Assembly: GCF_004798865.1 (NCBI RefSeq) | Contig: NW_025336598.1 | Location: forward strand, 37,292,769 to 37,356,768 | DNA length: 64,000 bases | Direction: 5' to 3' | Source of the DNA: Varanus komodoensis | Taxonomy: Eukaryota; Chordata; Lepidosauria; Squamata; Varanidae | Shown: positions 23,895 through 35,933 of the stretch, piece after piece | How the letters are laid out: each line of letters starts with the position of its first letter | Position numbering within the stretch: position 1 is the stretch's first letter | Translations under genes and position numbers: made by a program | The notes under the pieces: model-generated | The model's database searches: none | Told to the model about the DNA's origin: nothing | What the model saw: the letters and a program-made list of their open reading frames with translations, nothing else

Positions 23895-24012
23895 TTCTAG
23901 CGTACGCGCCTCTCCGCTACTGCCTCGCGATCCGGAGAAAAGGAGGGATTCGCCATTGCTGCCGCTGCTACCTCTTGCCATGCTGCGGCTCCACCTTGCG
24001 ACCGGCCTCGCC
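23895..24012. promoter_or_regulatory. short CpG-dense block
   Basis: I count about 13 CpG dinucleotides in about 120 bp (GCGTACGCG at 23900, CTCGCGATCCGG at 23925, then GCCGCTG, GCGACCGGCCTCG). Most of the window is CpG-poor, so this stands out. On the minus strand an open frame of 118 codons starts at 24026, with an internal ATG at 23982 opening a Ser/Gly-rich stretch (MARGSSGSNGE). A CpG island with a first exon would look like this, but there is no TATA, no recognised protein and no clear splice donor, so a chance GC-rich patch is equally possible. Confidence 0.3.
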
Positions 24013-27000
24013 AGCTGCCCCTTCAATTAAACACCGTGGAGCAACAGAACTGAGAGGGAGAGAACTAGCATTATCTCAGGGATGGACGTTTGAACATGAG
24101 GCTCCTTGGGTTTCACAGGCAATGCGCCACATCGATGCGTTCCTCAGGCCAAAGCCGAAGCATTGTTTGTGCACCATAAATGGAAACATGATGCAGCTTG
24201 ATCCCTGTATGCTCCAGAACGCTCCTCTTTGACTTAAACTTTCAGGTAAAGTTTAAACCTCCTAGTACAGAAGCCGTGGGAGGGTGCAACCTTCTAAAGC
24301 TCTCACACCTATTAAATTTGCAAAACTTACTGCTTTTGCAGAGTGCAAAATAAATACAATCCCCCAATGGTGAAAACTGATACCATCTGTTCTTCCTGAT
24401 AAAACACCTCTCCGCAACATGATTTGGTCCTGATACATGGTGCAACGAATACTGGTCTTATTGAGATACCTTTATTATTTCCCCACCTTACAATTCCTTT
24501 ACAGCATCACTTAATGAAAAGCAATTTACTGTATTTGAACATAATATGTTGTGGCATATAGTATGAGCCCAGGATTGTGGCTCATTGTTGAGGCAGCCCA
24601 CCAGAGCTAGACTCTCAAGGTTATTATTGGGAATGCACTCTTCTCCAGTAATTATTTTAACAATGCAACTTTTCAGGAAAGTTAGTCTTGTAAATACATG
24701 ATTATCTTTGCAGTGCCAGGTGAAAATCTTTTTATTCTCCAAGCCTTTTGGAATCTTTTTAGTTTGTAAGGTTTAACTGTAAAAAAATCAACTGTTCTAC
24801 ATTTACTTGAATATTGATAGATTTTCTTCTATCCACTGTACTTTGGCTAAGATTACTTCTATTGATTGCGTTTTGTGATTGTATCCTCCTTTTCCTCCGT
24901 CTTGCTTACGCTTGATTTTTTTCAGATTCCTGATTCTCACTGCCCTTCCCACTCTTAGTGTGACACACACCAAAGAGTCCCTTACATCTACGGAAGGCTG
25001 CAGGAGAGAGGAGGGCTTGGGTCTTCCAGCCACACAACTGTTGGATACAACCCGGTGGCCTGGTTTTTGGGACCTGACAACCCACAACTACCCAGAGCAA
25101 CTACTGTGTCCTCGGAACTTCAGATGGCAAAACTGTTGGGCGGCAGGGTGAGTGGCACATCAGCAAACCCCTAATCTGTCCCACTAGCCCAGCACAAGAT
25201 GCAAGCAGTCGAGGCCCGTGGTCAGATGCACAGGGAGCTGCAGGGACAGACAAAATCCTTCCAGACCACAGCAACTCCAGACCACAGCAACTTCCCAACC
25301 CTCCAGCCCACCACAGTACTGAACTGAGTACCCAGTGGGCACTATTAGGAAAGACTAACACCTTGTCTCTTAGCCCAACAAGTCTTCATTGTATATACCA
25401 GATAGGCTGCCTTATCCACTATCAGATCATGAACAAATGAAGTCTTGTTCAGCACTGATCCAGCATTTAAAAGCAACACCAAGAATCCCGAGGGTAGGCT
25501 GACAGACCAGCCACCAACTTGTGGGTGCAAGGACAAGCCTTAGCTGTTTAAGCCATGTTTTCCTCACCTGGGTAGCTCTCCCCTCCCCTTGTCTCTCTCC
25601 TTCCCTCCCATCACACTGACACAGTTCCCTAGGCAGCCCCACCTTCAGGCCACCAAAGGACCCATGTCAAAGTCCTAAGTTGTTGATGGAGGAGGCTGCC
25701 TAATGTCACCAGGAACTGATCCACAGGGGATGAGCCACAGGGCAAGAGCCCTTCGGCTCCAGCCTTTTGGCTTGCAGCTGCAGCAAGCTGAAGGTCGACA
25801 TACCTGGGGGAAGTGGGGCAGAAAGAAGCACAGTGCTGGGCCCCAGCCGATTCCGCACTCCCTCAGGTTTCCAGCCACTCAGGCTAGTGGATCTCACCCG
25901 TGCCCCAGCCCACCAAAGTGCCCAAGCGGAAAAGCTGTCACTGGCTGGCCACCGATTTATTGCTTTCAAAAGAAATGCAACTGTGTGCAATGTCATCATC
26001 AATAATTATTATTTTAATCAGGCTCGTGCAACTGCAGAGGCACACAGTTCATTGGGCCTGAAAATGGCAAGTCTTGTCTACGCGATGTCCTGCAGGGTAC
26101 CTGCTGTCAGAAAGCAGCAAATACCGACTCGGAACATTGACCTGAAGAGGCCCTCCCTTCTTGTCCCCCCAACTTTGCCTTTACGTAACAGCTCTCAAAA
26201 TGTGAGCTGTCAAGTCCAAGCGAGGCTGTGAGTGATCTTAACTTGCAAAAAGGGGGTAGGCCTCACTTTCGTCATGAGATGCTCAGGGTATTGAGTGCCC
26301 CTCCAAATAGATCCTAGTGTCTCGATCTTTTTCACCAATTCCTGGGGCTTGCTGCTTGGAAAAGTAAAAAAAAGTACACCCCACCCCCTTGCTAATGCTT
26401 ACTTCTGATGGATCACAAGGGTAGGGGTTCCCTTGAAAACAGGGATTTAGGCAGGGCAGATATATGCATAGATACTTTTATATGTGTACTTCCCTCTCCA
26501 AACTACATTGCGCAGCCATGCCTAAAATCCTGTTTTCAACAACAGCAATAACATGTTGTGCACATTTGGGGTGCATTAAAAAAATACATGGCCAACTAAT
26601 GACTGCCTTTCCAATGTGCCACATGCGCACTTTGGAGAGGCTGTCACTGGCTGTCTATTCAGATATACAAAGAGAGAGAGAGAGAGGACTAAAGAGGGGA
26701 AACCACAGCAACAAAAACAAGGTTAATGATCACAGGGAGGAGAAACCAGGTAGCTTCAGCTGCCAGGTCCCCATCAACAGGATCAAGTGGGAAGGATGGG
26801 AGAAAAATCTAAGATGAGCTTGATCATCTGTCAGGCAAACCACAGGTTGCTCACACAACTAACCCACTGTGGCTTCAGGCAGGAGAGAATGTGTGAACCT
26901 GCCCAATGAAAAGGTGCATTTGATACCGTGTCTGTGGATGTAAAGAATGAAGAGGGCCCCACGACGCATCATACAGTATGGAGAGTGTGCATATACAGAG

Positions 27001-28205
27001 ACAGAAAACAATGTGTGGGAACTGGGAGCAGAACCCAAGAGATTCTTATCCCTCCACCAATTAGTGTTGCCCCACTGATGCCCTTGCACAAGTTGTGTGT
27101 CCCACCAACTCCACTGCACAAGCATCACCCATGCCTTGCGCAAGAGAGATTTTAGTGCTTCCCAGGCAAAACTTCAAACAATGCGGATACAGCAGCCCCT
27201 GGAAGGATGCAAGTCAGTAGAGCATCCTTATGCAAATTTCACCAACCTTCTTTCAGAAATGCGTGTTTCCACTCATTCCTGCTTGCTCCAGAATTGCAAA
27301 ATTGCCACAATGCAAGCAGTGGGTGCCACCTATATAATGGGCTAGGTGAGGTATAAGAGAAATAGACAGGTGCATAAGCACCCAAAAGGATCCTGCCCAT
27401 TACATTCAAATTATGCCAAGAAAGAATCTGCTTGCTCTCCCATCCTATTAATCAGCATCCAGTCTATGAACTATTAATGTAGCAAAGGAAATGATGTGTT
27501 TAGCCCAGGTGTGTTTAATTTCAGATTCTGCATTCTTTTAGAAAGCTAGCTTTTGCTCAGATTAATGTAGATGCATTTGCCAAAGTCTTGATAAATTAAT
27601 AGCTTTGATGAAGCACACACAAATACACACATTTTAATTCTGGAGTTAATCAGATATAAAGAGAAGATAAGGGGTAGATGGAAACTGGTGAACTGCAGAC
27701 TTCTCTGATGCCTTCTGCTTCTTTCCAAGCTCAGAAATCAGCAGTGACATCAGGGTGACATTTGCATTCTTCTCCCAGTATCCCAAAACATGCAGTTAAG
27801 AAAAAGCTTTGATCACATCACTGGCTCCCTTATCCAAAGAGATTAAGTAGCACTAAAATTACATTAATAGAAAGCTACAGTTAAAATAATATATAGGGTT
27901 TCTCTTCTTCAGCTTTCTGGTTAAATCCCAGATGGAATAATGAATTGGAAAACATTATATGATTTAATTTAGGAGGTCAGGAGCCATGTATGACAAAAGC
28001 ACAATGAAACATGTGAAGGGCAACTGCTTGAGAGCTCCCCCACCCCCATTTCCATAGAGCAGTGCTGCATAATGCACAGCCTGGTACATGGACTGCGTGG
28101 CCCATATGCTTCAAATTCCCTATGCTGATAAACATCACTGCTTCTGTGAATGACCATGTGAAAGCAGCTGTTCCAGTGGAGGTCACCAGGAGGGGAGATG
28201 AAGAC
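24013..28205. other. unique DNA, no gene recognised
   Basis: No exon or named repeat was recognised. A 16-bp tandem duplication (TCCAGACCACAGCAAC) sits at 25260-25291 and a short GA run at 26670-26687. Frames of up to 154 codons around 25700-26230 overlap on both strands in GC-richer sequence and have no known motif. Confidence 0.4.
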
Positions 28206-28211
28206 AGAGCT

Positions 28212-28255
28212 GCCTCCTCCTCCTCCTCCTCCTCCTCCTCCTCCTCCTCCTCCTC
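28212..28255. repeat. (TCC)n microsatellite
   Basis: About fourteen uninterrupted CCT/TCC units. The poly-Glu and poly-Ser stretches in overlapping frames are produced by it. Confidence 0.95.
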
Positions 28256-28604
28256 ACTGGTGCACACCACCCAGGAGCCAGCCTCACTGTTTCACTGCCA
28301 CCATCAGTGGCGTGAAAGCAGTGATGCCCAAGCCCTTCATCCCTATTTCCTGAAAACATTCACTCCTGAATCCCTTGCTATTTTCTTCGCTAAAAGAAAG
28401 AAACAGGGTCCCATGCACCTCGGTGTCCACACTATTTACCAGGCAGTGGGAAGGAACAAAATGGCTCCATTTCCTTCCTGTTCCACCCCAAAAGAAAACA
28501 AAAAGGGCATCTTTCCCAGAGGCCCCTTAGACCTGGCAGCACCACTGGGTTAAGCCATCTCTGTAGGCCTCCAAGCTTCTCAAGTTGGCTCTCCTGACTT
28601 TAAA

Positions 28605-28782
28605 GGGGTATGGTGTGGGCTTTCACGGGAGGTGATTGAAGCCCCATCAGTGCAGATGTTTAAGGATAGGCTGGACATTCACATGGTGGGCATGTCGTGA
28701 GCAGAGCCAGCTGGAGCCAGGGGTCAGACTAGATGGCCTGGGAGATCTCTTCTGACTTGTTTTTTCCTATGTTTCTAAATCA
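28605..28782 (+). mobile_element. CR1 LINE 3' end
   Basis: TTAAGGATAGGCTGGACATT near 28660, AGCCAGGGGTCAGACTAGATG near 28715 and CTCTTCTGACTTG followed by CTATGTTTCTA match the CR1 3' end. It is a subfamily different from the copies at 19745 and 44697, sharing the 'ggggtcagactagatg' phrase with the fragment at 47150. Only the last 180 bp remain. Confidence 0.75.
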
Positions 28783-28862
28783 AGACAATAGAGATTTGTG
28801 TCTTCATTTAAAGTGGCAGGCTCATGGGCAGGCTAATGGGAGTGAGAGGGACTGCAGAGTGA

Positions 28863-29201
28863 GAGGGACTGCAGGTGGCGCAGCGGTTTAAACCACTGTG
28901 CTGCTGGGCTGGTTGATCGAAAGGTCACCGGTTCGAAACTGCACAACAGGGTGAGTCCCCGTTGCTCCATCCCAGCTCCTGCCAACCCTGCAGTTCGAAA
29001 GCATGCAAATGCCAGTAGATAAAAAGGTACCACTTCGGTGGGCAGGCCACATGACCTGCACTTCGGTGTTTAGTCATGACCATGAAGATGTCTGCAGACA
29101 AACGCTGGCTCCCTCAGCTAGGAAACGGAGATGAGCACCACCCCCTAGAGTCAGGCATGACTGGACTTAACGTCAAGGGGAAACCTTTACCTTTACCTTT
29201 A
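28863..29201 (+). repeat. Anolis SINE2-like (ACASINE2-type) tRNA-derived SINE
   Basis: The head reads GCAGGTGGCGCAGCGGTTTA (A box) and the B box GGTTCGAAACT lies at 28930-28940. The body has CATGCAAATGCCAGTAGAT near 29003, GGCCACATGACCTGCAC near 29044 and AACGGAGATGAGCACCA near 29123, and the 3' end is GGGAAACCTTTACCTTTACC. Length and order match the family, so the copy is nearly full length with point changes. A 17-bp tandem duplication (AGTGAGAGGGACTGCAG) spans its left boundary at 28841-28874. A second, antisense copy is at 61656-61992. Confidence 0.9.
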
Positions 29202-30688
29202 TGAAAGTGAGATGCTGTGCTCCTAAGAGATATAGGGCTTGAAAGTCATAACCAGTATTTGGAGGTAGGCCAAGAAACAAACAGGGGGCAATGTAGCTGT
29301 TTCAGCAATACAATGGCATCCCCCACCCCACCAGCATTCTGGTCAACAACCTGGCTGCTGGACAAGCAAAACCTTTGAGGTCACTTTTCAAGGGCAACTC
29401 CATATTGATTGGAAAGTGTGAATCTATATATTTCAGATGCTCTCACATTCAGTGTTGCAACTCTAAAGTTCTTTCTATCCATTTTATGACAAGTTTTAAG
29501 AAATTGGTAAGTTTTTATTAAAATGAACTCAATCAAATAAAAATTCCACCCATCCTTAATCATGAGATAAACATGCCAGATCTGCCCTCTCCACAAACAG
29601 ACATGGCTGCACGTTAGTCTGAGCTGCACAAAGGCACCTCAGGCTGCAGTTATCGTTTGGACTGTCCAGGTCAAAGCCAGGTCCAGAAGATCCCCTCAGA
29701 CTATAAACTAATGGTTCTTCAGGGGGAGCAACCATACTTTCCTTTTCTGATTGTACAGCATTTCTGCTTTTTGAATATCAGTCATAAATCCTGAATATCT
29801 TTTTGGATTCTGAATTATTTTTTAAAAGATGTGGAACGCTCTCTCACAGGTATGCGATGCCCAGGCCTGTCCATATTATCTTTCATTTTTCTACCCTGTC
29901 CCAAAATTTTCAGTTCTCCACTCTCACTTCACCAAACTCTCTCACACAATATCCAGAATCACAGGGAAAGCACTGACAAGTTATATACATCCACCTTTCA
30001 TTCCACTTGCTATAATATCCAGCTTCAGAATAGTAGAAAAGGAAAGAAGCACTTTTACACACTTTGGGATCTAATCACAGGGCATCCTACAGATGGAAAA
30101 AACTATTTTTGGTGCAAAATGAGGCAGCTAGGCTGCTCACTAGTACATGGTACTTTGGTGATTTTCTGCACAAAGCACTGGTTATCCCTACTCAGAATGG
30201 TGCACAAGTTCTTGAGACATGTCATGACTTTTGCTTCTGTTTTTAAGCAGCACATTCTTTTTTAGACAAGGAAAACATGGTATTATTGCTGAAAACAAAA
30301 GAAAATGCTCCTTCCACTTAAGTGTAATCGTGTTGTTGCACTACATCTAAATATCACAGAGTGGTTATGTAGCAGGAGAAGAGGAAAAATGCTTTTTCTC
30401 GTGCTTGGATCTTAATTCTGTGAGAAAACCAAATGTATATGCCAGGGTGTCTGGACTTGCTCAATGGAAAAGTTGCATGCGGTAAATGTCAGATGTTTGA
30501 GAGCTACAAGACATGAATAAATATTTATTTATTATGACCAAACAGACATTGCTACAGCTATGAGGCTAGTTACTGCTAGCCAAAGTCTTGTGAGTCTCCA
30601 TCTCTGCAAGCCTTAGCTTGGTCACCTCTAATATATGGGAACTGTTAACGGACAAGATTGCCCCATCAGTCGGGCTCATAAAAATGCC
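29202..30688. other. unique DNA, nothing firm
   Basis: No gene was recognised. At 30105-30140 the plus frame reads LVQNEAARLLTS, which resembles the 'QNAAARLLT' motif of L2-type ORF2, but the flanks do not follow the family, so I leave it as a possible old fragment. Confidence 0.4.
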
Positions 30689-30775
30689 ATCAGTCCTATA
30701 CTCAGTTACTCCAGTGTAAGTCTGATTGATTTCAATGATGCTTACTCACAGTTAAGCACACAGAAATGCATGTCC
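30689..30775. repeat. palindromic repeat, family C
   Basis: CAGTCCTATACTCAGTTACT, ATTGATTTCAATGATGCTTA and CAGTTAAGCACACAGAAATG follow the order of a reptile palindromic repeat (cacttacctgggagtaagtcccattgaactcagtgggacttacttctgag). The two arms are complementary and there is no ORF. The copy is worn. Confidence 0.55.
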
Positions 30776-30928
30776 CAGGATGATCTGTGGAAGCATTTCA
30801 TCACAAAGGGGACGAAGATGCATCGGACATTTTGTTTTTACGAATAGAAGGAAAGTTTAATTTATTGCTTAAATGACTGTTCTGACAAAATCTCCTGACT
30901 AAGCAATTGACATGTATTTTGGCTAAGG

Positions 30929-31000
30929 CAACCCAATGTACACTTACTAGGAGTAAGCTCTAGCAAAAATGGGAGGACTTATGGCTGAGTAAACTTCTGT
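30929..31000. repeat. palindromic repeat, family C
   Basis: CAACCCAATGTACACTTACT then AGGAGTAAGCTC and GGAGGACTTATGGCTGAGTA is another degraded member of the same palindromic family seen at 50021-50300. Confidence 0.55.
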
Positions 31001-33094
31001 CAGGGCACCGCTATGCTTTCAAGCAAACATGACTAAACACCTTTAAGAGTGGGGCCTTTATGTTTCCTTCTTAGCTCTGAATATCTGAGGAAACAGAGTG
31101 GCCTGCTCAGGAGCTTGGGTGCAAGGCAGCTGAAGCAGCCGGAAATCTCATCATCAGCTGCAGTGCCAAAGGCTTCAGTGAGGACCCGCGGACCCACCAT
31201 GTGGTCCCTCAGAGGACCGCAGCCTGCAGAGGAAGCAGCCCAAGCTTGCAAGCCACCTTTGGCCTCAATGCCACACCTTGTCTGATCAGGCATGTCCCCT
31301 CCTGCTCTACCATATTGGCCCTTCTGCAAGCCTGAAAATAAACGCAAAGATCCGCAAGCAGGTTGCAAGACTCAGTTTGGCCACCCCTGCTATATACAGA
31401 AGATGAAGCTGGTAGAAAAGCTGGTAATCACAGCATCTTGGTACTGAGGGTTCTCCACTGATTTCCCTTTGTTTCCAGGGTTCAGCTCAAGATACTAGTT
31501 TTGACTGCTCTGACCTTTACAGTGTCATAGCATAAAACTTTCCATACGCTGTGGTGATGGAGAATCTCAGTTCTGTTGAGAATCTCTGTCCTTGCTTTTC
31601 TCTCTGGCGTATTTTTAAGTAAACCAGCTGCACCAAGCTGAAAGATTTATGGGTAGAGATTAGAGCGAAGAAAAATGCAGAAGTTCAGCAATCCAAGACT
31701 ACATTTTATGTACATAATGTAAAGGTCTCTAAAGGAAAGGCATGCACTGGGGTGGTGGAGAGAGCTCACCCTCCTCCCCTGTTAAAGTGGATCATTCTGA
31801 AAAAGTCTTAACCTTGGTAACTTTTGGACTCCTTGTACCAGATGCAACATATTAGACAGGAAAACGACCCGTAACTCTCAGTATTGCCGCCTGTGGAGTG
31901 CTGAGAGTTGTAGGATGTTTTTCTGCCTAAATATGCATAAAAATCACACCCTAAATTACCCCTAAGTCTAAGTACATCAAAAAGACTTTCCTGAAATACC
32001 TGGAAGAAATAGATGAAGGAGTTCGTTGACTTTCAAAAGGTGCAGGAGCCGAAACTGCTGATCCATGCTGCACATACTTACCAAGCTGGAGGACACAGAT
32101 TGGTCAGTAAGTGCATTGCACTTAGACTCTAGGTTTCAAAGGGCTTAAGAATTATTTTGAAAGGGTCTGGGAGAGATCACTGAAGCAGAACAGCATAGCA
32201 TATGTCTTGTGATATAGTGATGATATGCCATATGGTATCATAATGCAGCATAATCCCCAAACAGCATGCGGGAAGGCACAGGCGTTGATGATTCTCAAGG
32301 TGTCCTGCCCGGCCTATCACAATCTAATTCTGCTTCTTGCAAGGAGCAGACAAAGAAGTGAAGCTGGAAATTCAGCTGTTTCAGACAGCAGATGAAGGTC
32401 GGCTTGCAAGCTTCTCTGTACAAAAGCAAATATATAAAAATCTATTTTTAATGCAAGGATTTTGTTCTTGTCGTTATTGGTGTAGTATTTAATGTGAATC
32501 CCCATCCCCCAAGCAAAGGTGGTGCAGCTCAGTAACAGCAAGGCATGGTCTGTATGCAGAGCTGAAAGGAAACCATACTAGTCAGCTAGAGACCGGGGTG
32601 TCTCATGAAGATGTAGAACGGGACGGAAGCTCTTCCACCACATTGATTTGCTCCCCTGACCATTGCTCACCTTCCTAAGTATGGGCCTCACATTTGTGTG
32701 GTGGCTGAAAACACTTCTGCTTCCTTCTTCCCTAGAAGACTTCATCTGCTCTGTGCCAAGGAGCTTTCATGTATTTTAAAGAGTGTTCTACCTTATAACG
32801 GTGTAAGCATGGTTTTCCGCTGCACCTCAAATATTGTTTCACTTACACTGTTGGGCTGCTGCATTGCAACATGGCATTAACCTGTTGTTCCTGTCCTGGA
32901 CTTTCCCAAGGCAAGCCTTCCTGAGATTGTTTAAGATTTAGAGTCTCCTACCTCTGTGCAAGGACCTGGACACTGTGATTCTAGGTATTCCACCTGTGAT
33001 TTCTCAACACCCCAATGTTTACTTGGTATTTTCTGTCTATTTCCATATGAAAATGACAACATATAAATGTTTCTATGATGCATTCAACTCTATT
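31001..33094. other. unique DNA, nothing firm
   Basis: No gene was recognised. A weak inverted repeat (AACTCTCAG near 31874, CTGAGAGTT near 31901) may be half of a family A palindromic element. Frames do not exceed 111 codons. Confidence 0.4.
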
Positions 33095-33625
33095 ACTTGG
33101 TTTTTGCATTACATTTATACTCCACTTTTCTTCCTCTTGCAAGGAACTCTCCAGAGCTTACAAGATTCTCCTCTCCATCTTATCCTCACAACTACACTGT
33201 GAAGTAAGTTAGGGATGTAAGGAATCTGGTTTTGGGATGGAAATCCGTTGGATTTTTTGAGCTCAGCTCCCTGGACTCTGGCCCATTTTCTTTCTGCCCT
33301 AAATCTACCTCACAATTTCTTTTTCTGCACATTACTGGTGGGCTTTGCATCATTTGTGCAAAGAATTACATACTTTGTACAAAGAGATTGCTGGCATTCC
33401 CAAGCATTTACAGACTTGATCTTAGCTTAGCTCGCTTCCTGGCCAAGACCAAGTGTGGGAAAGAAGCCAGTGAGTGCAAGACAGCCAGATTCCAGCTCTC
33501 TTCCCATCCCTAGCATCCCTAGCCCAAAGTCTTGGCATCCCTAGCCCAAAGTCACCGGGTGAGCTTCATGGCTGAATGGAGAATCCCAGTCCAACACTCT
33601 AACCACTCTGCTGCACCAGCTTCTG
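33095..33625 (-). repeat. Sauria-type SINE, interrupted
   Basis: The antisense 3' half lies at about 33100-33210 (ACATTTATACTCCACTTTTC, then CTTATCCTCACAACTACACT). The antisense tRNA-like head lies at about 33532-33625 (CCCAAAGTCACCGGGTGAGC, then TCCAACACTCTAACCACTCT). About 320 bp of other sequence separates the halves, so either something inserted into the SINE or two copies are present. A 19-bp unit GCATCCCTAGCCCAAAGTC is repeated at 33513-33531 and 33535-33553 at the right junction. Confidence 0.65.
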
Positions 33626-34199
33626 ATAACTACAACACCTGTGAATCCCAAAGAACACACATAGCAGTTTGTAAATTCATAAAGGTGAAATTTTTCATTG
33701 TTCACCCAATCATCAAGCCATGAATAATTCATGTAAAATGTGTGTATTTGAACCAGCCCTTTCTCACCTCAGAAAAGAACATACAAACTGGTTTTCCAAT
33801 CAAGATGTTTAGCAAGTTGCCCAGTCAGAGTTATGATGGTAAATGAAATCCCATCAGTCTAAATAAAATATTGCTGGGCAGTTTGGCATTGATGAACTTT
33901 GGTGTGCTGTTATGGATAAGCATGATAGGACATATTAAATGAACAAATCATAGGCCAGCCTTTCTCCCACATGTTGACTGAAAATTCCAAGGTTCTGTGG
34001 AAACAAAATGTCAAGCACCTTCACCATCAATCATGTATGGAATAAGAATGAGTCTGCAGAGATTCTGTTGCACTCCAAGTCAGTATAATTTGGGAAGGGA
34101 AGTGCTGTAGTTGTCTTGCTCCAATTTGGGCTTATCTAGCCTAGTGCTGCCCACTCAGACTCACACCAGCTTGTGTGTTACATTTCTGCACCACCGAAT

Positions 34200-34320
34200 G
34201 GCCAGAGCTTTCTGATAAGCCTTCAGGCAGCAGTCTTCCATATAGTGAGCTCTCTGATACTCATAACACAGGTTGAACCTGGGACCTGCTGGGTGCAAAG
34301 CTACCACTAAGCTATGATCT
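34200..34320 (-). repeat. tRNA-derived SINE, family B
   Basis: On the plus strand, GGTTGAACCTGGGACCTGCT near 34271 and AAAGCTACCACTAAGCTATG near 34297 are the antisense view of a tRNA-like head (cagtggtagagc...ggttcaatcc). The left part GCAGCAGTCTTCCATATAGTG belongs to the family body. The antisense B box is at 34271-34282. The copy is short and worn. Confidence 0.65.
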
Positions 34321-34680
34321 AACGTGCTACCTGTTTCTTTTAAGACAGGGATGGGAACCTTCCATCCCACATAATGAATACAGCTGGTGGAGATTCTCCA
34401 CCCAGTTTGCTGAGGTTTCTCTCCTAAGCCACATCCTCTCCCAAAGCCTTTTCCCTTCTCCACAGGCAGAGGAATCCCCACTCCTTGGGTGGCCACTAAG
34501 TCTGTTTTCTATGCAGAGAGGCATGGAGAAAAGGACAGATGGTGGATGATGTCACATGAAGGGCAAGGCTTTGGAGTAGACATCCAAGCCCCTGACATAT
34601 CTGGCTCACTAGATGGGTCTAACCAGGGGTCAATTTGGCCACCAGAGCAGAACTAGACTCACTTTAGACCTGTTCTATGT

Positions 34681-34748
34681 GGAGATTGGAGCTGAGACCT
34701 TCCTTTGACATTCAAGACAAGGATTCTTCTATAGCATTCTGGCCCTTA
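34681..34748 (-). repeat. tRNA-derived SINE fragment, family B
   Basis: GGAGATTGGAGCTGAGACCT, AAGACAAGGATTCTTCTAT and GCATTCTGGCCC follow the same order as the head of family B at 34200-34320 and 57430-57588, with many substitutions. Confidence 0.45.
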
Positions 34749-35795
34749 TACAGAATAGCTGTAGCTACAGACTCAAGTTTCTTACTCCACTGCAGTCACT
34801 CTCACTACCATGATTCAAGAGGCTCACTATAATTCAATGATTGTAGGAGGCTCATCTGAGACAGCCTCATAAATAATACTACACGGAAAGCCGAGCAAGT
34901 GGATTGTTACTAGTTTTGTAACACCATCCAGATACAAAGCAAGGTGTGATAGTCTCATTAATCTCTATGTCCAATGCTCTATAATTAAGTTAGGTAAATT
35001 GGAACTAATTCCAAGGGGGCCCTGAAAGCTAATCCTGTTTGGAGTGTTGCAGCTAAGTTGTTATAAACTCATGTCATTTGCTATTTTCCTAGCACAGCTG
35101 TAATAACACGGACATCAATAGCCATGGAGAGTGATATCTAATATTGCCCATGTTTAACTGAGATTTCCTTCTGCATTTGCACTAGTAGTATAAGAACCAC
35201 TACAACATGGCTCCTTCCCATTCTCCCAGTGGGCTATGCAGGAAGATGCCATGTTGCCCTTCCTTCCAACATCAGTGTTGCCCCATCTCTGGATGATGCT
35301 GGTAGGAGAAGAAAGCTTACACTGACACTGGATCTTAGATCATGTAGTAACACAAATGTCTTCTTAGAAATATGATACTCAGTAGCATATAAGTTGTTTA
35401 AACAGACAATAAAATAGTGCCCACTGCAGACTCTGCCCTATTATTTACTTCTATCAGACAAACATCAAGGAGATCAACATTATCATCAGCTACTGTGTAC
35501 CTGAGCTTCAAGGTCCAATTCAAAGGGCGAGCTCTGACTGATCAAGTCCCAACTGCATACGTAGCCCCAAATCCAAATGTTTTAGGTGTGTTCTTGCCCT
35601 AGCAGCCAGGAATGGGTCTTTACATGAGCAAATGCAGTGACGACTGGTAGTTCCAATGTCAAGGCTTAAGGGAAAAGAGACTAGGGTCAGGATGTATCAA
35701 TATCAGCAGGACTTTACAAGATCCATCTCCATACTTGCCATGGTTAAATATATAAAATGTACCCATGGCATGCAAAAATACCACAACCACGATCT
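34749..35795. other. unique DNA, nothing recognised
   Basis: No gene or named repeat was recognised. Frames are all below 90 codons. Confidence 0.45.
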
Positions 35796-35933
35796 AGCAC
35801 TGGGATGGGGAGTGTGTGGCCCCTTGGATGCTTTTGCCTGCAACTCCCATCAGCCCCATACAGGGCAGGCAATTTTTAGGGGTCATGGAAGTTGTAGGCC
35901 AAAGCATCTGGATGCCACAAATTGCTGATGCCT
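35796..35933. repeat. palindromic MITE-like repeat, family A
   Basis: CCTGCAACTCCCATCAGCCC near 35838 and GGTCATGGAAGTTGTAGGCC near 35881 are complementary arms of the 'actacaactcccatca' family. The outer parts (AGTGTGTGGCCCCTTGGATG and GGATGCCACAAATTGCTGAT) are also roughly complementary. Confidence 0.75.

Noticed and set aside
27977-28553. Frames with poly-Ser and poly-Glu stretches (163 and 97 codons)
   Set aside because: The homopolymer is the (TCC)n microsatellite and the flanks show no domain.
30064-30246. L2-type ORF2 fragment (QNEAARLLTS)
   Set aside because: A single short motif match; the following residues do not continue the family pattern, so it may be coincidence.
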